Shown: positions 38,112-44,248 of the stretch, piece by piece
Layout of the letters: each line of letters starts with the position of its first letter
Numbering within the stretch: position 1 is the first letter of the stretch
Assembly (NCBI GenBank): GCA_024276735.1
Contig: JAJRWQ010000105.1
Coordinates: forward strand, 1-44,248
Source of the DNA: Actinomycetes bacterium
GTDB taxonomy: Bacteria > Actinomycetota > Thermoleophilia > BMS3ABIN01
Direction: 5' to 3'
DNA: 44,248 bases
Notes under the pieces: generated by a model
What the model was told of the DNA's origin: nothing
The model's database searches: none
What the model saw: the letters and a program-made list of their open reading frames with translations, nothing else
Made by a program: the position numbers and the translations under genes

Positions 38112-40270
38112 ACGTCGCCGACAGCGAGAAGCTGCTGGCGGACTTGAACCCGCAGCAGCGCCAGGCGGTCACCTGCCCCGGGGGGCCGCTGCTGGTGCTG
38201 GCCGGCGCCGGCAGCGGCAAGACCCGCGTGCTCACGCACCGGGTGGCCTGGCTGGTGGCCACCGGCGCCGCCCGTCCCCACGAGCTGCTGGCGATCACCT
38301 TCACCAACAAGGCCGCCAACGAGATGAAGGAGCGCATCGAGACGCTGCTGGGGCCGGTGGCGCGCACCATGTGGATCAGCACCTTCCACGCCGCCTGCGC
38401 CCGCATCCTGCGCCGGGAGGCGCCGCTCCTGGGCTACGAGTCGAACTTCACCATCTACGACGCCGCCGACCAGGTGCGGCTGGTGCGCCGCTGCCTGAAG
38501 CAGCTCGACTACGACGTGAACCGCTTTCCCCCCAAGGGCGTGCACGCGGTGATCTCCGCGGCCAAGAACCGCCTGGTGGGGCCCGAGGACTTTGCCGAGG
38601 CCGTCGACGGCTTCTTCGAGGAGACGGTGGCGCGCACCTACGAGCGCTACCAGAAACAGCTATACGCCAACAACGCCATGGACTTCGACGACCTGGTGAT
38701 GCTCACGGTGCAGCTCTTCGAGCGCTTCCCGGAGCGCCTGGAGCATTACCGCCAAAGCTTCCGCCACGTGCTCGTGGACGAGTACCAGGACACCAACCAC
38801 GCCCAGTACCGGCTGGTGAACCAGCTGGCCGGCGGCCACCGCAACGTCTGCGTGGTGGGCGACGACGACCAGAGCATTTATTCCTGGCGCGGCGCCGACA
38901 TCCGCAACATCCTCGACTTCGAGCAGGATTACCCCGAGGCCACGGTGATCAAGCTGGAGCAGAACTACCGCTCCACGCAGACCATCCTCGACGCCGCCAA
39001 CAGCGTCGTCGACAACAACCGCGGCCGCAAGCAGAAACGGCTCTGGACCGATGCCCACGCCGGTGACCCGGTGCAGGTGGTGGAGCTGGAGGACGAGCAC
39101 GCAGAGGCCAGGTTCCTGGCCGGGGAGATCGTGCGCCTGCAGGAGCAGCACGGCTACACCCCTTCCCAGATCGCCGTCTTTTACCGCGTCAACGCCCAGT
39201 CGCGGGTGATCGAGGACATGCTGGTGCGTTACGGCATCCAGTACCGGGTGGTGGGCGGCACCCGCTTCTACGAGCGCGCCGAGATCAAGGACGCCCTCGC
39301 CTACCTGCTGCTGGTGGACAACCCCGCCGACGACGTCAGCTTCCGCCGGGTGGTGAACGCGCCCAAGCGGGGCATCGGCGCCGCCACCGTCGCCACCCTG
39401 GAGGAGGCCGCCGCCACCGAGGGACAGCACCTGCTGGAAGCGGCGGCGCACGCCGGCGACATCCCCGGGCTCCGTCCCCAGGCGGTGAAAGCCCTGAAGT
39501 CGTTCGCGGCGCTCATCGAGGGGCTGCGCGAAAAGTCCGAAAGCCTGCCGGTGGCCGAGCTCCTGGAGGAGATGCTGGAAGCCAGCGGCTACCTGGCGGC
39601 GCTGGCCGCAGAGCGCACCATCGAGGCCGAGGGCCGCATGGAAAACCTGGAGGAGCTGGTGGGCGTCGCCACCGAGTTCGAACAGCGCGTGCCGGGAGGG
39701 TCCCTGGGCGGGTTTCTCCAGGAGATCTCCCTCTACACCGACGTCGACAAGCTGGAGGCAGCGGAGGAATCGGTGACGCTGATGACCATCCACAACGCCA
39801 AGGGGCTGGAGTTTCCGGTGGTATTCATCGCCGGCGCCGAAGAGGGGGTGTTCCCCCACTCCCGCGCGCTGGACGAGCAGAACCTGGAGGAGGAACGGCG
39901 CCTCTGCTACGTGGGCATGACCCGGGCCATGAAACGCCTCTACTTCACTTACGCGGAAACCCGCAACCTCTACGGCTCCCGCCATTACAACATGGCCTCG
40001 CGCTTCATCGACGAGCTGCCCCCGGAGCTGGTGGAGAAACACGCCGCTGCTTCCGTGAGGTCACCAGCGCCGCTCCCTGGCGCTTTTTCACGGGGAGAGG
40101 CCGGGGCCGGTTTCGAGACCGGCGACCGGGTGCTCCACGCCCACTTCGGCGAGGGCACGGTCACCGCGGTGGCGTCCGGGGGAATGGTCACCGTCAGGTT
40201 CGACGAGGGCGGCGACGAGCGCACGCTGCTGCTGGAGTACGCGCCGCTCAAGCGCCTCCGCCGCGGCTAG
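38108..40270 (+). CDS. pcrA: UvrD/PcrA-type ATP-dependent DNA helicase
   Basis: Superfamily 1A 3'-5' helicase, 720 aa. Walker A LAGAGSGKTRVLTHR, motif Ia TFTNKAANEMKERI, motif II LVDEYQDTNHAQY, motif III VVGDDDQSIYSWRGAD, motif IV LEQNYRSTQTIL, motif V LMTIHNAKGLEFPVVFIAG and motif VI YVGMTRAMKRLY are all intact. The C-terminus has a Tudor-like tail typical of PcrA (GDRVLHAHFGEGTVTAVASGGMVTVRF), which contacts RNA polymerase in Bacillus. Roles are nucleotide excision repair, replication-transcription conflict and RecA removal. Confidence 0.97.
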   Translation: MNVADSEKLLADLNPQQRQAVTCPGGPLLVLAGAGSGKTRVLTHRVAWLVATGAARPHELLAITFTNKAANEMKERIETLLGPVARTMWISTFHAACARILRREAPLLGYESNFTIYDAADQVRLVRRCLKQLDYDVNRFPPKGVHAVISAAKNRLVGPEDFAEAVDGFFEETVARTYERYQKQLYANNAMDFDDLVMLTVQLFERFPERLEHYRQSFRHVLVDEYQDTNHAQYRLVNQLAGGHRNVCVVGDDDQSIYSWRGADIRNILDFEQDYPEATVIKLEQNYRSTQTILDAANSVVDNNRGRKQKRLWTDAHAGDPVQVVELEDEHAEARFLAGEIVRLQEQHGYTPSQIAVFYRVNAQSRVIEDMLVRYGIQYRVVGGTRFYERAEIKDALAYLLLVDNPADDVSFRRVVNAPKRGIGAATVATLEEAAATEGQHLLEAAAHAGDIPGLRPQAVKALKSFAALIEGLREKSESLPVAELLEEMLEASGYLAALAAERTIEAEGRMENLEELVGVATEFEQRVPGGSLGGFLQEISLYTDVDKLEAAEESVTLMTIHNAKGLEFPVVFIAGAEEGVFPHSRALDEQNLEEERRLCYVGMTRAMKRLYFTYAETRNLYGSRHYNMASRFIDELPPELVEKHAAASVRSPAPLPGAFSRGEAGAGFETGDRVLHAHFGEGTVTAVASGGMVTVRFDEGGDERTLLLEYAPLKRLRRG

Positions 40271-40272
40271 GG

Positions 40273-40728
40273 CTAGCCGTGGTGGTCCGAGATGCAGTCC
40301 CACTCCTCGCGGGTGAGCTTGGTTCGCAGCGCTTCCACCGCCTCGCGGCCGGCTAGCAGGTCCTTTCTCTCCTTTTCCAGCTTTTCCGGTTTCAGCCGGA
40401 AGACCCACCCCTCGCCGTAGGGATCGCGGTTCACCAGGCCGGCGTCGTCCAGCACCGCCTGGTTCACCTCGATCAGCTTGCCGCTCAGGGGGGCATTGAT
40501 CGGCCCCACGTACTTGCCGCTCTCGATCACCGCCACCCGCTTGCCCCTGCCGATGCTCTTCCCCAGCTTCCTGGGCTTTATGTAGAGCAGGTCGCCGGCG
40601 ATGTGCTGGCCGATGTCGGTGAGGCCAGAGGTGATGCTGCCGTCATCGTCGAAACGCACCCACATCTGGTTCTCGATGTCGTAGAGGATTCCCTCCTCGG
40701 GGAAGTTGCACCCCTTGATTACCACCAT
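40273..40728 (-). CDS. glycine cleavage H-like lipoyl carrier protein
   Basis: A 151-aa GcvH/LbpA-like protein. The H-protein core is visible: MWVRFDDDGSITSGLTDIGQHIAGDLLYIKPRKLGKSI, lipoyl Lys in VIESGKYVGPINAPLSG, and EVNQAVLDDAGLVNRDPYGEGWVFRLKP. No gcvP, gcvT or lpd is nearby. Its neighbours are DsrE-type sulfur proteins, which recalls the lipoate-binding proteins of the Hdr-like sulfur-oxidation system. The glycine-cleavage role therefore should not be assumed. The stop lies two bases from the helicase stop (convergent). The C-terminus carries an additional charged helix with one Cys. Confidence 0.85.
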   Translation of the reverse strand: MVVIKGCNFPEEGILYDIENQMWVRFDDDGSITSGLTDIGQHIAGDLLYIKPRKLGKSIGRGKRVAVIESGKYVGPINAPLSGKLIEVNQAVLDDAGLVNRDPYGEGWVFRLKPEKLEKERKDLLAGREAVEALRTKLTREEWDCISDHHG

Positions 40729-40972
40729 TGCTCAGCCCTCCGCCTCGGTTGCCGGGCGCCACGGGGGTGGCCCGGTCAACGCCAGTGTAGACCCCGGGCG
40801 GTGATTATATCAGAGCCGGCGCCGGGAGCCGAAAACCGTCCGTAAATACGGTAGATCGCCATTCATCGATGCATATTTGGCAAGTAAAAGATACATCGTT
40901 CTAGGTCGATATGATGTTTTGGCAGCTTTTATCTCCCCTCCATGAGCCGGTTGGTGGTGCGGGAAAACGTGC
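40729..40972. other. 244-base AT-rich intergenic region between the DsrE-like and GcvH-like genes
   Basis: There is no gene here. It contains an AT-rich patch (about 40845-40935) unlike its surroundings, with CATCGATG and imperfect inverted ATCG...CGAT elements and two similar GATG...TTGGCA / GATGTTTTGGCA segments. It probably carries the control region for the GcvH-like gene. I recognise no riboswitch. Confidence 0.4.
40804..40812 (-). promoter_or_regulatory. extended -10 promoter of the GcvH-like gene
   Basis: The minus strand reads TGATATAAT (TGnTATAAT), 76 bases upstream of the ATG at 40728. The -35 is poor (TTCGGC/TCGGCT), as is usual for extended -10 promoters. Confidence 0.5.
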
Positions 40973-41353
40973 CTAGAAGTACATCACCTGGTCGACCTCG
41001 AAACTGAGGTCGATGATGCCGGCGGCGCCGGCCACGCGGCAGCCCTCGATCAGGTCATCGATGGTCAGCCCCTCCGCCTCCATCGCCTGGGCGCAGACCA
41101 GGAACTCGACGCCGGCCTCCCGGGCGCGGTCCAGCCAGGTCTTCAGGGTGACGCCGCTGCCGGGCACCAGCTCCACCTTTTCCGCCTCACCCCGCTTCAG
41201 CTGGTCGACGCCCTCCATGGTGAACCAGATGGTGACTTCCATGTCCATGGCCGCCGCCGAGTTGGCGATGAAGAGCGGCGCGTAGGTGCGCCGCGGCTCG
41301 CGGAGGCCGCTCGTCTGCAGGATCAGCAGTTTCTTGCCCTCGGTGTCGTTCAT
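40973..41353 (-). CDS. DsrE family protein
   Basis: A 126-aa DsrE/DsrF-like protein from the ATG at 41353 (GGGAGGC upstream; the longer ORF-track start is unlikely). The fold pattern is typical: KKLLILQTSG, then YAPLFIANSAAAMDMEVTIWFTMEGVDQLKRG, then FLVCAQAMEAEGLTIDDLIEGCRVAGAAGIIDLSFEVDQVMYF. Two Cys (VCAQAM and GCRVAG) are candidate persulfide sites. DsrE proteins transfer sulfur with TusA in sulfur oxidation or tRNA thiolation. It belongs to the same theme as the DsrE2 and TusA genes 2 kb away. Confidence 0.9.
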   Translation of the reverse strand: MNDTEGKKLLILQTSGLREPRRTYAPLFIANSAAAMDMEVTIWFTMEGVDQLKRGEAEKVELVPGSGVTLKTWLDRAREAGVEFLVCAQAMEAEGLTIDDLIEGCRVAGAAGIIDLSFEVDQVMYF

Positions 41354-41520
41354 CCTTGCCTCCCTCTCGCTGTGGCTAGATTCTATCACCGGGCGTGCCG
41401 GGGTGCCGTTGGTGACGAATATCACCAAGCGCCCCCGCGGCGGCGGGTATATTGTTTCAGCAGGCCATATTCCCGGAAAAGCCTTACCAGGAAAGGTTCG
41501 GCGTAACGAGAGGTGATTCC

Positions 41521-42156
41521 ATGAGCAACGATTTTCGCGCCACCATAACCGAAGTGCCGCCGCTGGTGCTGCGCGAGCCGCTGGCGGCGACCCTGGGCGC
41601 CTTCAACGGCGACGACCATAACGTGGCCTTCTCCTTTGACGACGTGGTAAAGGCCGCCGGTCACGTCTGCCCCACCGTGACCGGCACTTACCTCGCCGTC
41701 TCCCGGGCCCTGGATGCCCTGTACGGTGACGAGGTGCCGCTGCGCGGCGGTATCGCCGTCACCATCGCCGGCAGCCGGGAGGAAGGCGCCCTGGGGGGGA
41801 TGGCGCAGGTGATCACCCACGTCACCGGCGCCGCGGGCGCGGGAGGGTTCAAGGGATTGTCGGGCCGGTTCGCGCGCCGCGGCCTCCTGCGCTTCGAGGG
41901 CGAGAGCGACGGCGCCGCCGTCATTACTTTCGAGCGTGTCGACACCGGCGCCGCAGTGACCGTGCGCTTCTCTCCCTGGCTGGTTCCCTTCCCCGTGGAG
42001 AAAGGCAGCCGGGCGGTCGCGCTGATGGAGAAGGTGGTGGGCGGCGACGCCACCGCCGACGAGGCGCGCGAGTTCGCGGACCTGTGGATGGAAAAGATCG
42101 CCGTCATGCTCAGGGGAGAGGACATCGAGGAATGGCTGGTGCTGGAGGAAGCTTGA
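41521..42156 (+). CDS. FmdE-like protein (tentative)
   Basis: A 211-aa cytoplasmic protein from ATG 41521 (AGAGGTGA upstream). The central part AAGHVCPTVTGTYLAVSRALDALYGDEVPLRGGIAVTIAG resembles the GH.CP.. element of FmdE-type proteins. These occur near formylmethanofuran dehydrogenase or redox and metal genes, where the His/Cys may bind metal. It also has GAAGAGGFKGLSGRFARRGLLRF (VTGAAGAGG). The similarity is from memory and weak, so function is unknown. It overlaps the YwiC-like gene by four bases (TTGA). Confidence 0.6.
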   Translation: MSNDFRATITEVPPLVLREPLAATLGAFNGDDHNVAFSFDDVVKAAGHVCPTVTGTYLAVSRALDALYGDEVPLRGGIAVTIAGSREEGALGGMAQVITHVTGAAGAGGFKGLSGRFARRGLLRFEGESDGAAVITFERVDTGAAVTVRFSPWLVPFPVEKGSRAVALMEKVVGGDATADEAREFADLWMEKIAVMLRGEDIEEWLVLEEA

Positions 42157-42944
42157 ACAGGGCTTTCCGTTCCTGGCTGCCGCGCGAGCACGGAGCTTGG
42201 GCGATCCTGGCGGTTTCCTACTTCACCGGTGCCTTCGCCGGCGCGGAGCCGCTGGTCGCGGCGCTCTTCTTCCCGCTGGCCCTGGCGCTGTTCGTTGCCC
42301 GCCGGCCGGTGGTGACCTGGATCGCCTGGCAGCTGCGGCGGCCGGCTCCCGCGCCGCTCGCGGGCACCGCCCTCGCCTTCGCCCTGGCGGCCGCTGCCGG
42401 GGCCGCCATGCTGCTGTTCCTGGTGAGGGCCGCCGGCGCGCGCAGCACGCTGCTGCTGTCGCTGGCGGCGCTCTCGCTGCTGGCGCTGGTGACCTGGCGT
42501 TCGCTGGGACGCCGTGACCGTTCGCTCTCGTCCGAGATGGCAGGTCTGCTGCTGGTGACGCTCTCGGCTCCGGCCGCCTACTTTCTTGCGGGCGGGCCGA
42601 ACGCGGGCACGGCGGTCACCGTCTGGCTGCTGGCGTCGGCTTACTTCGCCACCGGCGTGCTCTACGTGCGCCTGCGGCTGCGCGGCTTCAGCCGCCGGCG
42701 GCGGCGCCGGCTGAAGCTCACTGCCCTGGTCTACGTGCTGGTTTCCGCGGCCGCCATCGCCGCCGCCGTGCTGGCGGGGCTGTTGCCGTGGCCGGTGTTG
42801 GTCGCCTTTGCGCCGCTCCAGGCTTACGTGCTCTTTCGCGCCGCCTTTCCCGCAGACGGCAACATCCGCGGCGAGGGTTTCCTGCTTGCCGCTCTCTCGC
42901 TGGTCTTTGCCTTCCTGGTGGCGGCCGCCTGCTCCGGCTCCTGA
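42153..42944 (+). CDS. YwiC-like integral membrane protein
   Basis: A 263-aa membrane protein with about eight hydrophobic segments. The N-terminal WLPREHGAWAILAVSYFTGAF is the YwiC signature, and the arrangement of Arg-rich loops (RLRLRGFSRRRRRRLK) follows the family. Function is not established; B. subtilis ywiC lies in a nitrate-respiration gene region. The start is a TTG within TTGA that overlaps the previous stop, with GGAGGAA directly before it. A bidirectional terminator follows. Confidence 0.85.
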   Translation: MNRAFRSWLPREHGAWAILAVSYFTGAFAGAEPLVAALFFPLALALFVARRPVVTWIAWQLRRPAPAPLAGTALAFALAAAAGAAMLLFLVRAAGARSTLLLSLAALSLLALVTWRSLGRRDRSLSSEMAGLLLVTLSAPAAYFLAGGPNAGTAVTVWLLASAYFATGVLYVRLRLRGFSRRRRRRLKLTALVYVLVSAAAIAAAVLAGLLPWPVLVAFAPLQAYVLFRAAFPADGNIRGEGFLLAALSLVFAFLVAAACSGS

Positions 42945-42954
42945 AGGAGGGCAT

Positions 42955-42982
42955 GAAAAAAGGGCGGCCTGAGCCGCCCTTT
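42955..42982. terminator. bidirectional intrinsic terminator
   Basis: Perfect 10-bp stem (AAAGGGCGGC / GCCGCCCTTT) with a CTGA loop. It is flanked by AAAAAA on the left and TTT on the right, so it serves the YwiC gene on the plus strand and the DsrE2 gene on the minus strand. Confidence 0.9.
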
Positions 42983-42999
42983 CGGCGCATGTTCTACGA

Positions 43000-43467
43000 T
43001 CAGATGAACAGGCTCATGCTGGCTTCCGCGGCGTAATCCAGGAAAGCCCCGGCGCCGCAGCTTTTCTCCGCCTCGTCGATGATGTCCTCGGGCGAGATGC
43101 TCATCACGTCCAGCGTCATCTGGCAGGGCCAGAGCTTGACGCCGCTCTCGGCGCAGATCTCGATCAGGTCGGGGATCGAGGGCATGTTGCCCTTTTCCAT
43201 CATCCCCTTCATCATCTTGGTGGCCATGGCGGTCATCCCCGGGAGCATGCCCAGGATGTTGGGAACCGGCATCGGCATCGCCGGGTTGGCGATGGGCGCC
43301 ACCTTGAGATTGGCGTACTTCTTCTTGTTGATGATGTTCAGCCCGTAGAAGGTGAAGAAGATACCCGCTTCCATGTCCATGGCCGCTGCCGTGCTCGCCA
43401 GGATCAGCGGCGGGTATGCCATGTCCAGGGTACCCTTGGACGCGATGATTGCGATTCTGTTAGCCAT
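43000..43467 (-). CDS. DsrE2-type (DsrE/DsrF/DrsH-like) sulfur-transfer protein
   Basis: A 155-aa protein of the DsrE2 family (PF13686-like): MANRIAIIASKGTLDMAYPPLILASTAAAMDMEAGIFFTFYGLNIINKK in parts. A Met/Pro-rich middle follows (NPAMPMPVPNILGMLPGMTAMATKMMKGMM), then VKLWPCQMTLDVMSISPEDIIDEAEKSCGAGAFL. The Cys in WPCQM is the conserved persulfide site. DsrE2 genes are commonly next to tusA in sulfur oxidisers and many anaerobes, as here with tusA 11 bases upstream. It ends at the bidirectional terminator. Confidence 0.92.
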   Translation of the reverse strand: MANRIAIIASKGTLDMAYPPLILASTAAAMDMEAGIFFTFYGLNIINKKKYANLKVAPIANPAMPMPVPNILGMLPGMTAMATKMMKGMMEKGNMPSIPDLIEICAESGVKLWPCQMTLDVMSISPEDIIDEAEKSCGAGAFLDYAAEASMSLFI

Positions 43468-43478
43468 TCTTTCTTCTG

Positions 43479-43730
43479 TTATCCTTTCTTGACGAAGAAG
43501 TGGAACACCTCGCCACCCTCTTCTTCAGTAGATCCCAGGAACTCGTGACCGGCCCTCTTGGCCCAGGCGGGGATATCGCCCTTGGAACCGGCATCGGTGC
43601 CGATTATCTCCATGATCTGGCCCGACTCCAGGCTGTCGATGGCCTTCTTGGCCTTGACCACCGGCATCGGGCAGCAGAGACCCTTGACGTCGAGGATCGA
43701 GTCCGGCTTTATATCGAGCGCATCTCCCAT
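43479..43730 (-). CDS. TusA family sulfur carrier protein
   Basis: An 83-aa TusA homolog. ILDVKGLCCPMPVVKAKKAIDSLESGQIMEIIGTDAGSKGDIPAWAKRAGHEFLG (in parts) gives the CPxP motif, with two adjacent Cys (CCPMP), and the conserved DIPAW segment. It carries persulfide between desulfurases, DsrE proteins and targets. Paired with the DsrE2 gene 11 bases downstream. It is closely similar in its C-terminal half to the TusA domain fused to the Rrf2 regulator at 19549-20220. Confidence 0.95.
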   Translation of the reverse strand: MGDALDIKPDSILDVKGLCCPMPVVKAKKAIDSLESGQIMEIIGTDAGSKGDIPAWAKRAGHEFLGSTEEEGGEVFHFFVKKG

Positions 43731-43765
43731 TTGCTCCTCCTCCTGTGTTTCTTTTCGGGATTCTC

Positions 43766-43786
43766 GGCTCCGCCCGGTGCGGAACC
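43766..43786. other. 8-bp hairpin upstream of the tusA-dsrE2 pair
   Basis: GGCTCCGC-ccggt-GCGGAACC (one G-T pair) in the 125-base gap between the radical-SAM-like gene and tusA. It has no T-tract. It may be a terminator remnant or part of the tusA leader. Confidence 0.3.
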
Positions 43787-43855
43787 ACGCAATTTACCTC
43801 GAAACGACCGCTCCGAATCTTCTCACATAGTCAAGGCTCTTTCTACCCCCTTTCG

Positions 43856-44248
43856 CTACCTCTGCGCTTGGCGAAGCGGCTCGTGTTTCTTCACCGCCGG
43901 ATCGGCGTACGTCGCCAGCTGCATCTTGACCATGCTGACGTCCTCCGCCTCCAGGGGAAAGGGAAAGCTGCGAATGTCCCCCGGGGGCCCGTCACCGAAG
44001 GGACGGTTGCAGGCGCAGTCACGTGCCTGCCCCGGACAGCCGCTGGTCAAGAAGGGCTCTCCTGATTCTAGCAATTTCTCGAGCTCTTTGCCGACGCAAC
44101 CGAATCCCACCAGCCGGTCGTGCTCATCGTACTCCATTGCCTCCCCGGCGGCGAGGTCGTGGTCGATCAGGTAACGGGCCAGCTGCGCGCGCCTGAAGGT
44201 GCCGGCGGGGCAGGGTTCCGCGCCCTCCAGGCGTGATCCCTTTTCGGG
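43856..44248 (-). CDS. C-terminal fragment of a probable radical SAM protein (cut by window end)
   Basis: The reading frame is open from the stop at 43856 through the window edge. The ATG at 44137 in the ORF track is probably internal, since 37 codons upstream stay open. The visible part reads EPCPAGTFRRAQLARYLIDHDLAAGEAMEYDEHDRLVGFGC, then SGCPGQARDCACNRPFGDGPPGDIRSFPFPLEAEDV. The PCPxGTFR and CxxCNRPF style ending recalls the C-termini of biotin-synthase-like or other radical SAM proteins of anaerobes; the CxxxCxxC core would lie outside the window. The family call is tentative. Confidence 0.5.
   Translation of the reverse strand, partial: PEKGSRLEGAEPCPAGTFRRAQLARYLIDHDLAAGEAMEYDEHDRLVGFGCVGKELEKLLESGEPFLTSGCPGQARDCACNRPFGDGPPGDIRSFPFPLEAEDVSMVKMQLATYADPAVKKHEPLRQAQR

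Noticed and set aside
38660-40042. 460-aa minus-strand ORF opposite the helicase
   Set aside because: Antisense shadow of PcrA/UvrD, whose seven helicase motifs are all in the plus frame.
40729-40972. Possible glycine riboswitch upstream of the GcvH-like gene
   Set aside because: I looked for the tandem glycine aptamer core and did not find it; the region is AT-rich with short repeats only.
1-44248. tRNA, rRNA, CRISPR array, insertion sequence or prophage
   Set aside because: No cloverleaf-like intergenic stretch, no direct-repeat/spacer pattern, no transposase or integrase motif and no terminal repeats were seen; intergenic gaps are short.

Overview
The window is a gene-dense, very GC-rich stretch of a bacterial chromosome. 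It carries housekeeping genes (argS, metG, murE, mutM, a UvrD/PcrA helicase, tatD), sulfur-metabolism genes and cyclic-di-GMP signalling genes. I see no rRNA, tRNA, CRISPR array, transposase or phage gene. The archaeal-type fructose-1,6-bisphosphate aldolase/phosphatase, the adenosine-specific kinase family protein, DUF211, the RtcB/archease pair, the ISC-type Fe-S genes under Rrf2 regulators, DUF3006/DUF4388 proteins and a GEMM-I riboswitch suggest a deep-branching, probably anaerobic and possibly thermophilic lineage. A deep Actinomycetota class or a high-GC Clostridia-like group would fit. This placement is inference from gene content.

Layout. 44-897: ECF sigma factor and zinc-finger anti-sigma (-). 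1086-1979: FmdB-type zinc ribbon, ferredoxin and thioredoxin (+), with non-ATG starts and a strong terminator. 1984-3387: Ig-like/L,D-transpeptidase (-). 3498-5787: c-di-GMP-I riboswitch with its own terminator, a small exported protein, a coiled-coil protein and a GGDEF diguanylate cyclase (+). 5813-13600: a long minus-strand run of adenosine-specific kinase, mutM, FBP aldolase/phosphatase, MFS exporter, argS, DUF3006, a frameshifted K+ channel and a DUF4388 protein. 13701-14219: nitroreductase (+). 14245-17737: a membrane GGDEF protein and a GAF/HD-GYP phosphodiesterase (-). 17846-20220: iscU, iscS and an Rrf2-TusA fusion regulator (-). 20348-27606: tatD, metG, M23 peptidase, murE and an AI-2E family permease (-), interrupted by a GGR-type flavoprotein (+). 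27770-29370: degenerate M23-like protein and an MTAP-like phosphorylase (+). 29415-31296: rtcB and archease (-).

31437-37487 is the most distinctive region. An AT-rich control region with two palindromes and a near-consensus promoter precedes a CymR/IscR-like Rrf2 regulator, cysK, tusA, a ThiS/MoaD-like sulfur carrier whose Gly-Gly is buried by a short C-terminal tail, a MoeB/ThiF-type E1, a JAMM protease and a LarE-like sulfurtransferase. A NIL-domain gene (-), cysE and a DUF211 gene follow. This looks like a carrier-dependent sulfur relay or cysteine-biosynthesis pathway with a ubiquitin-like maturation step. The E1 gene carries an in-frame TAG followed by 15 family-like codons whose TGA overlaps the next ATG.

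37524-44248: VIT/CCC1-type transporter, UvrD/PcrA helicase, GcvH-like lipoyl carrier, DsrE, an FmdE-like protein, a YwiC-like membrane protein, a bidirectional terminator, DsrE2, TusA and the 3' end of a possible radical SAM gene. Three TusA domains (one fused to a transcription factor), two DsrE-type proteins, a GcvH-like protein, IscS and LarE within about 26 kb mark this as a persulfide-trafficking neighbourhood.
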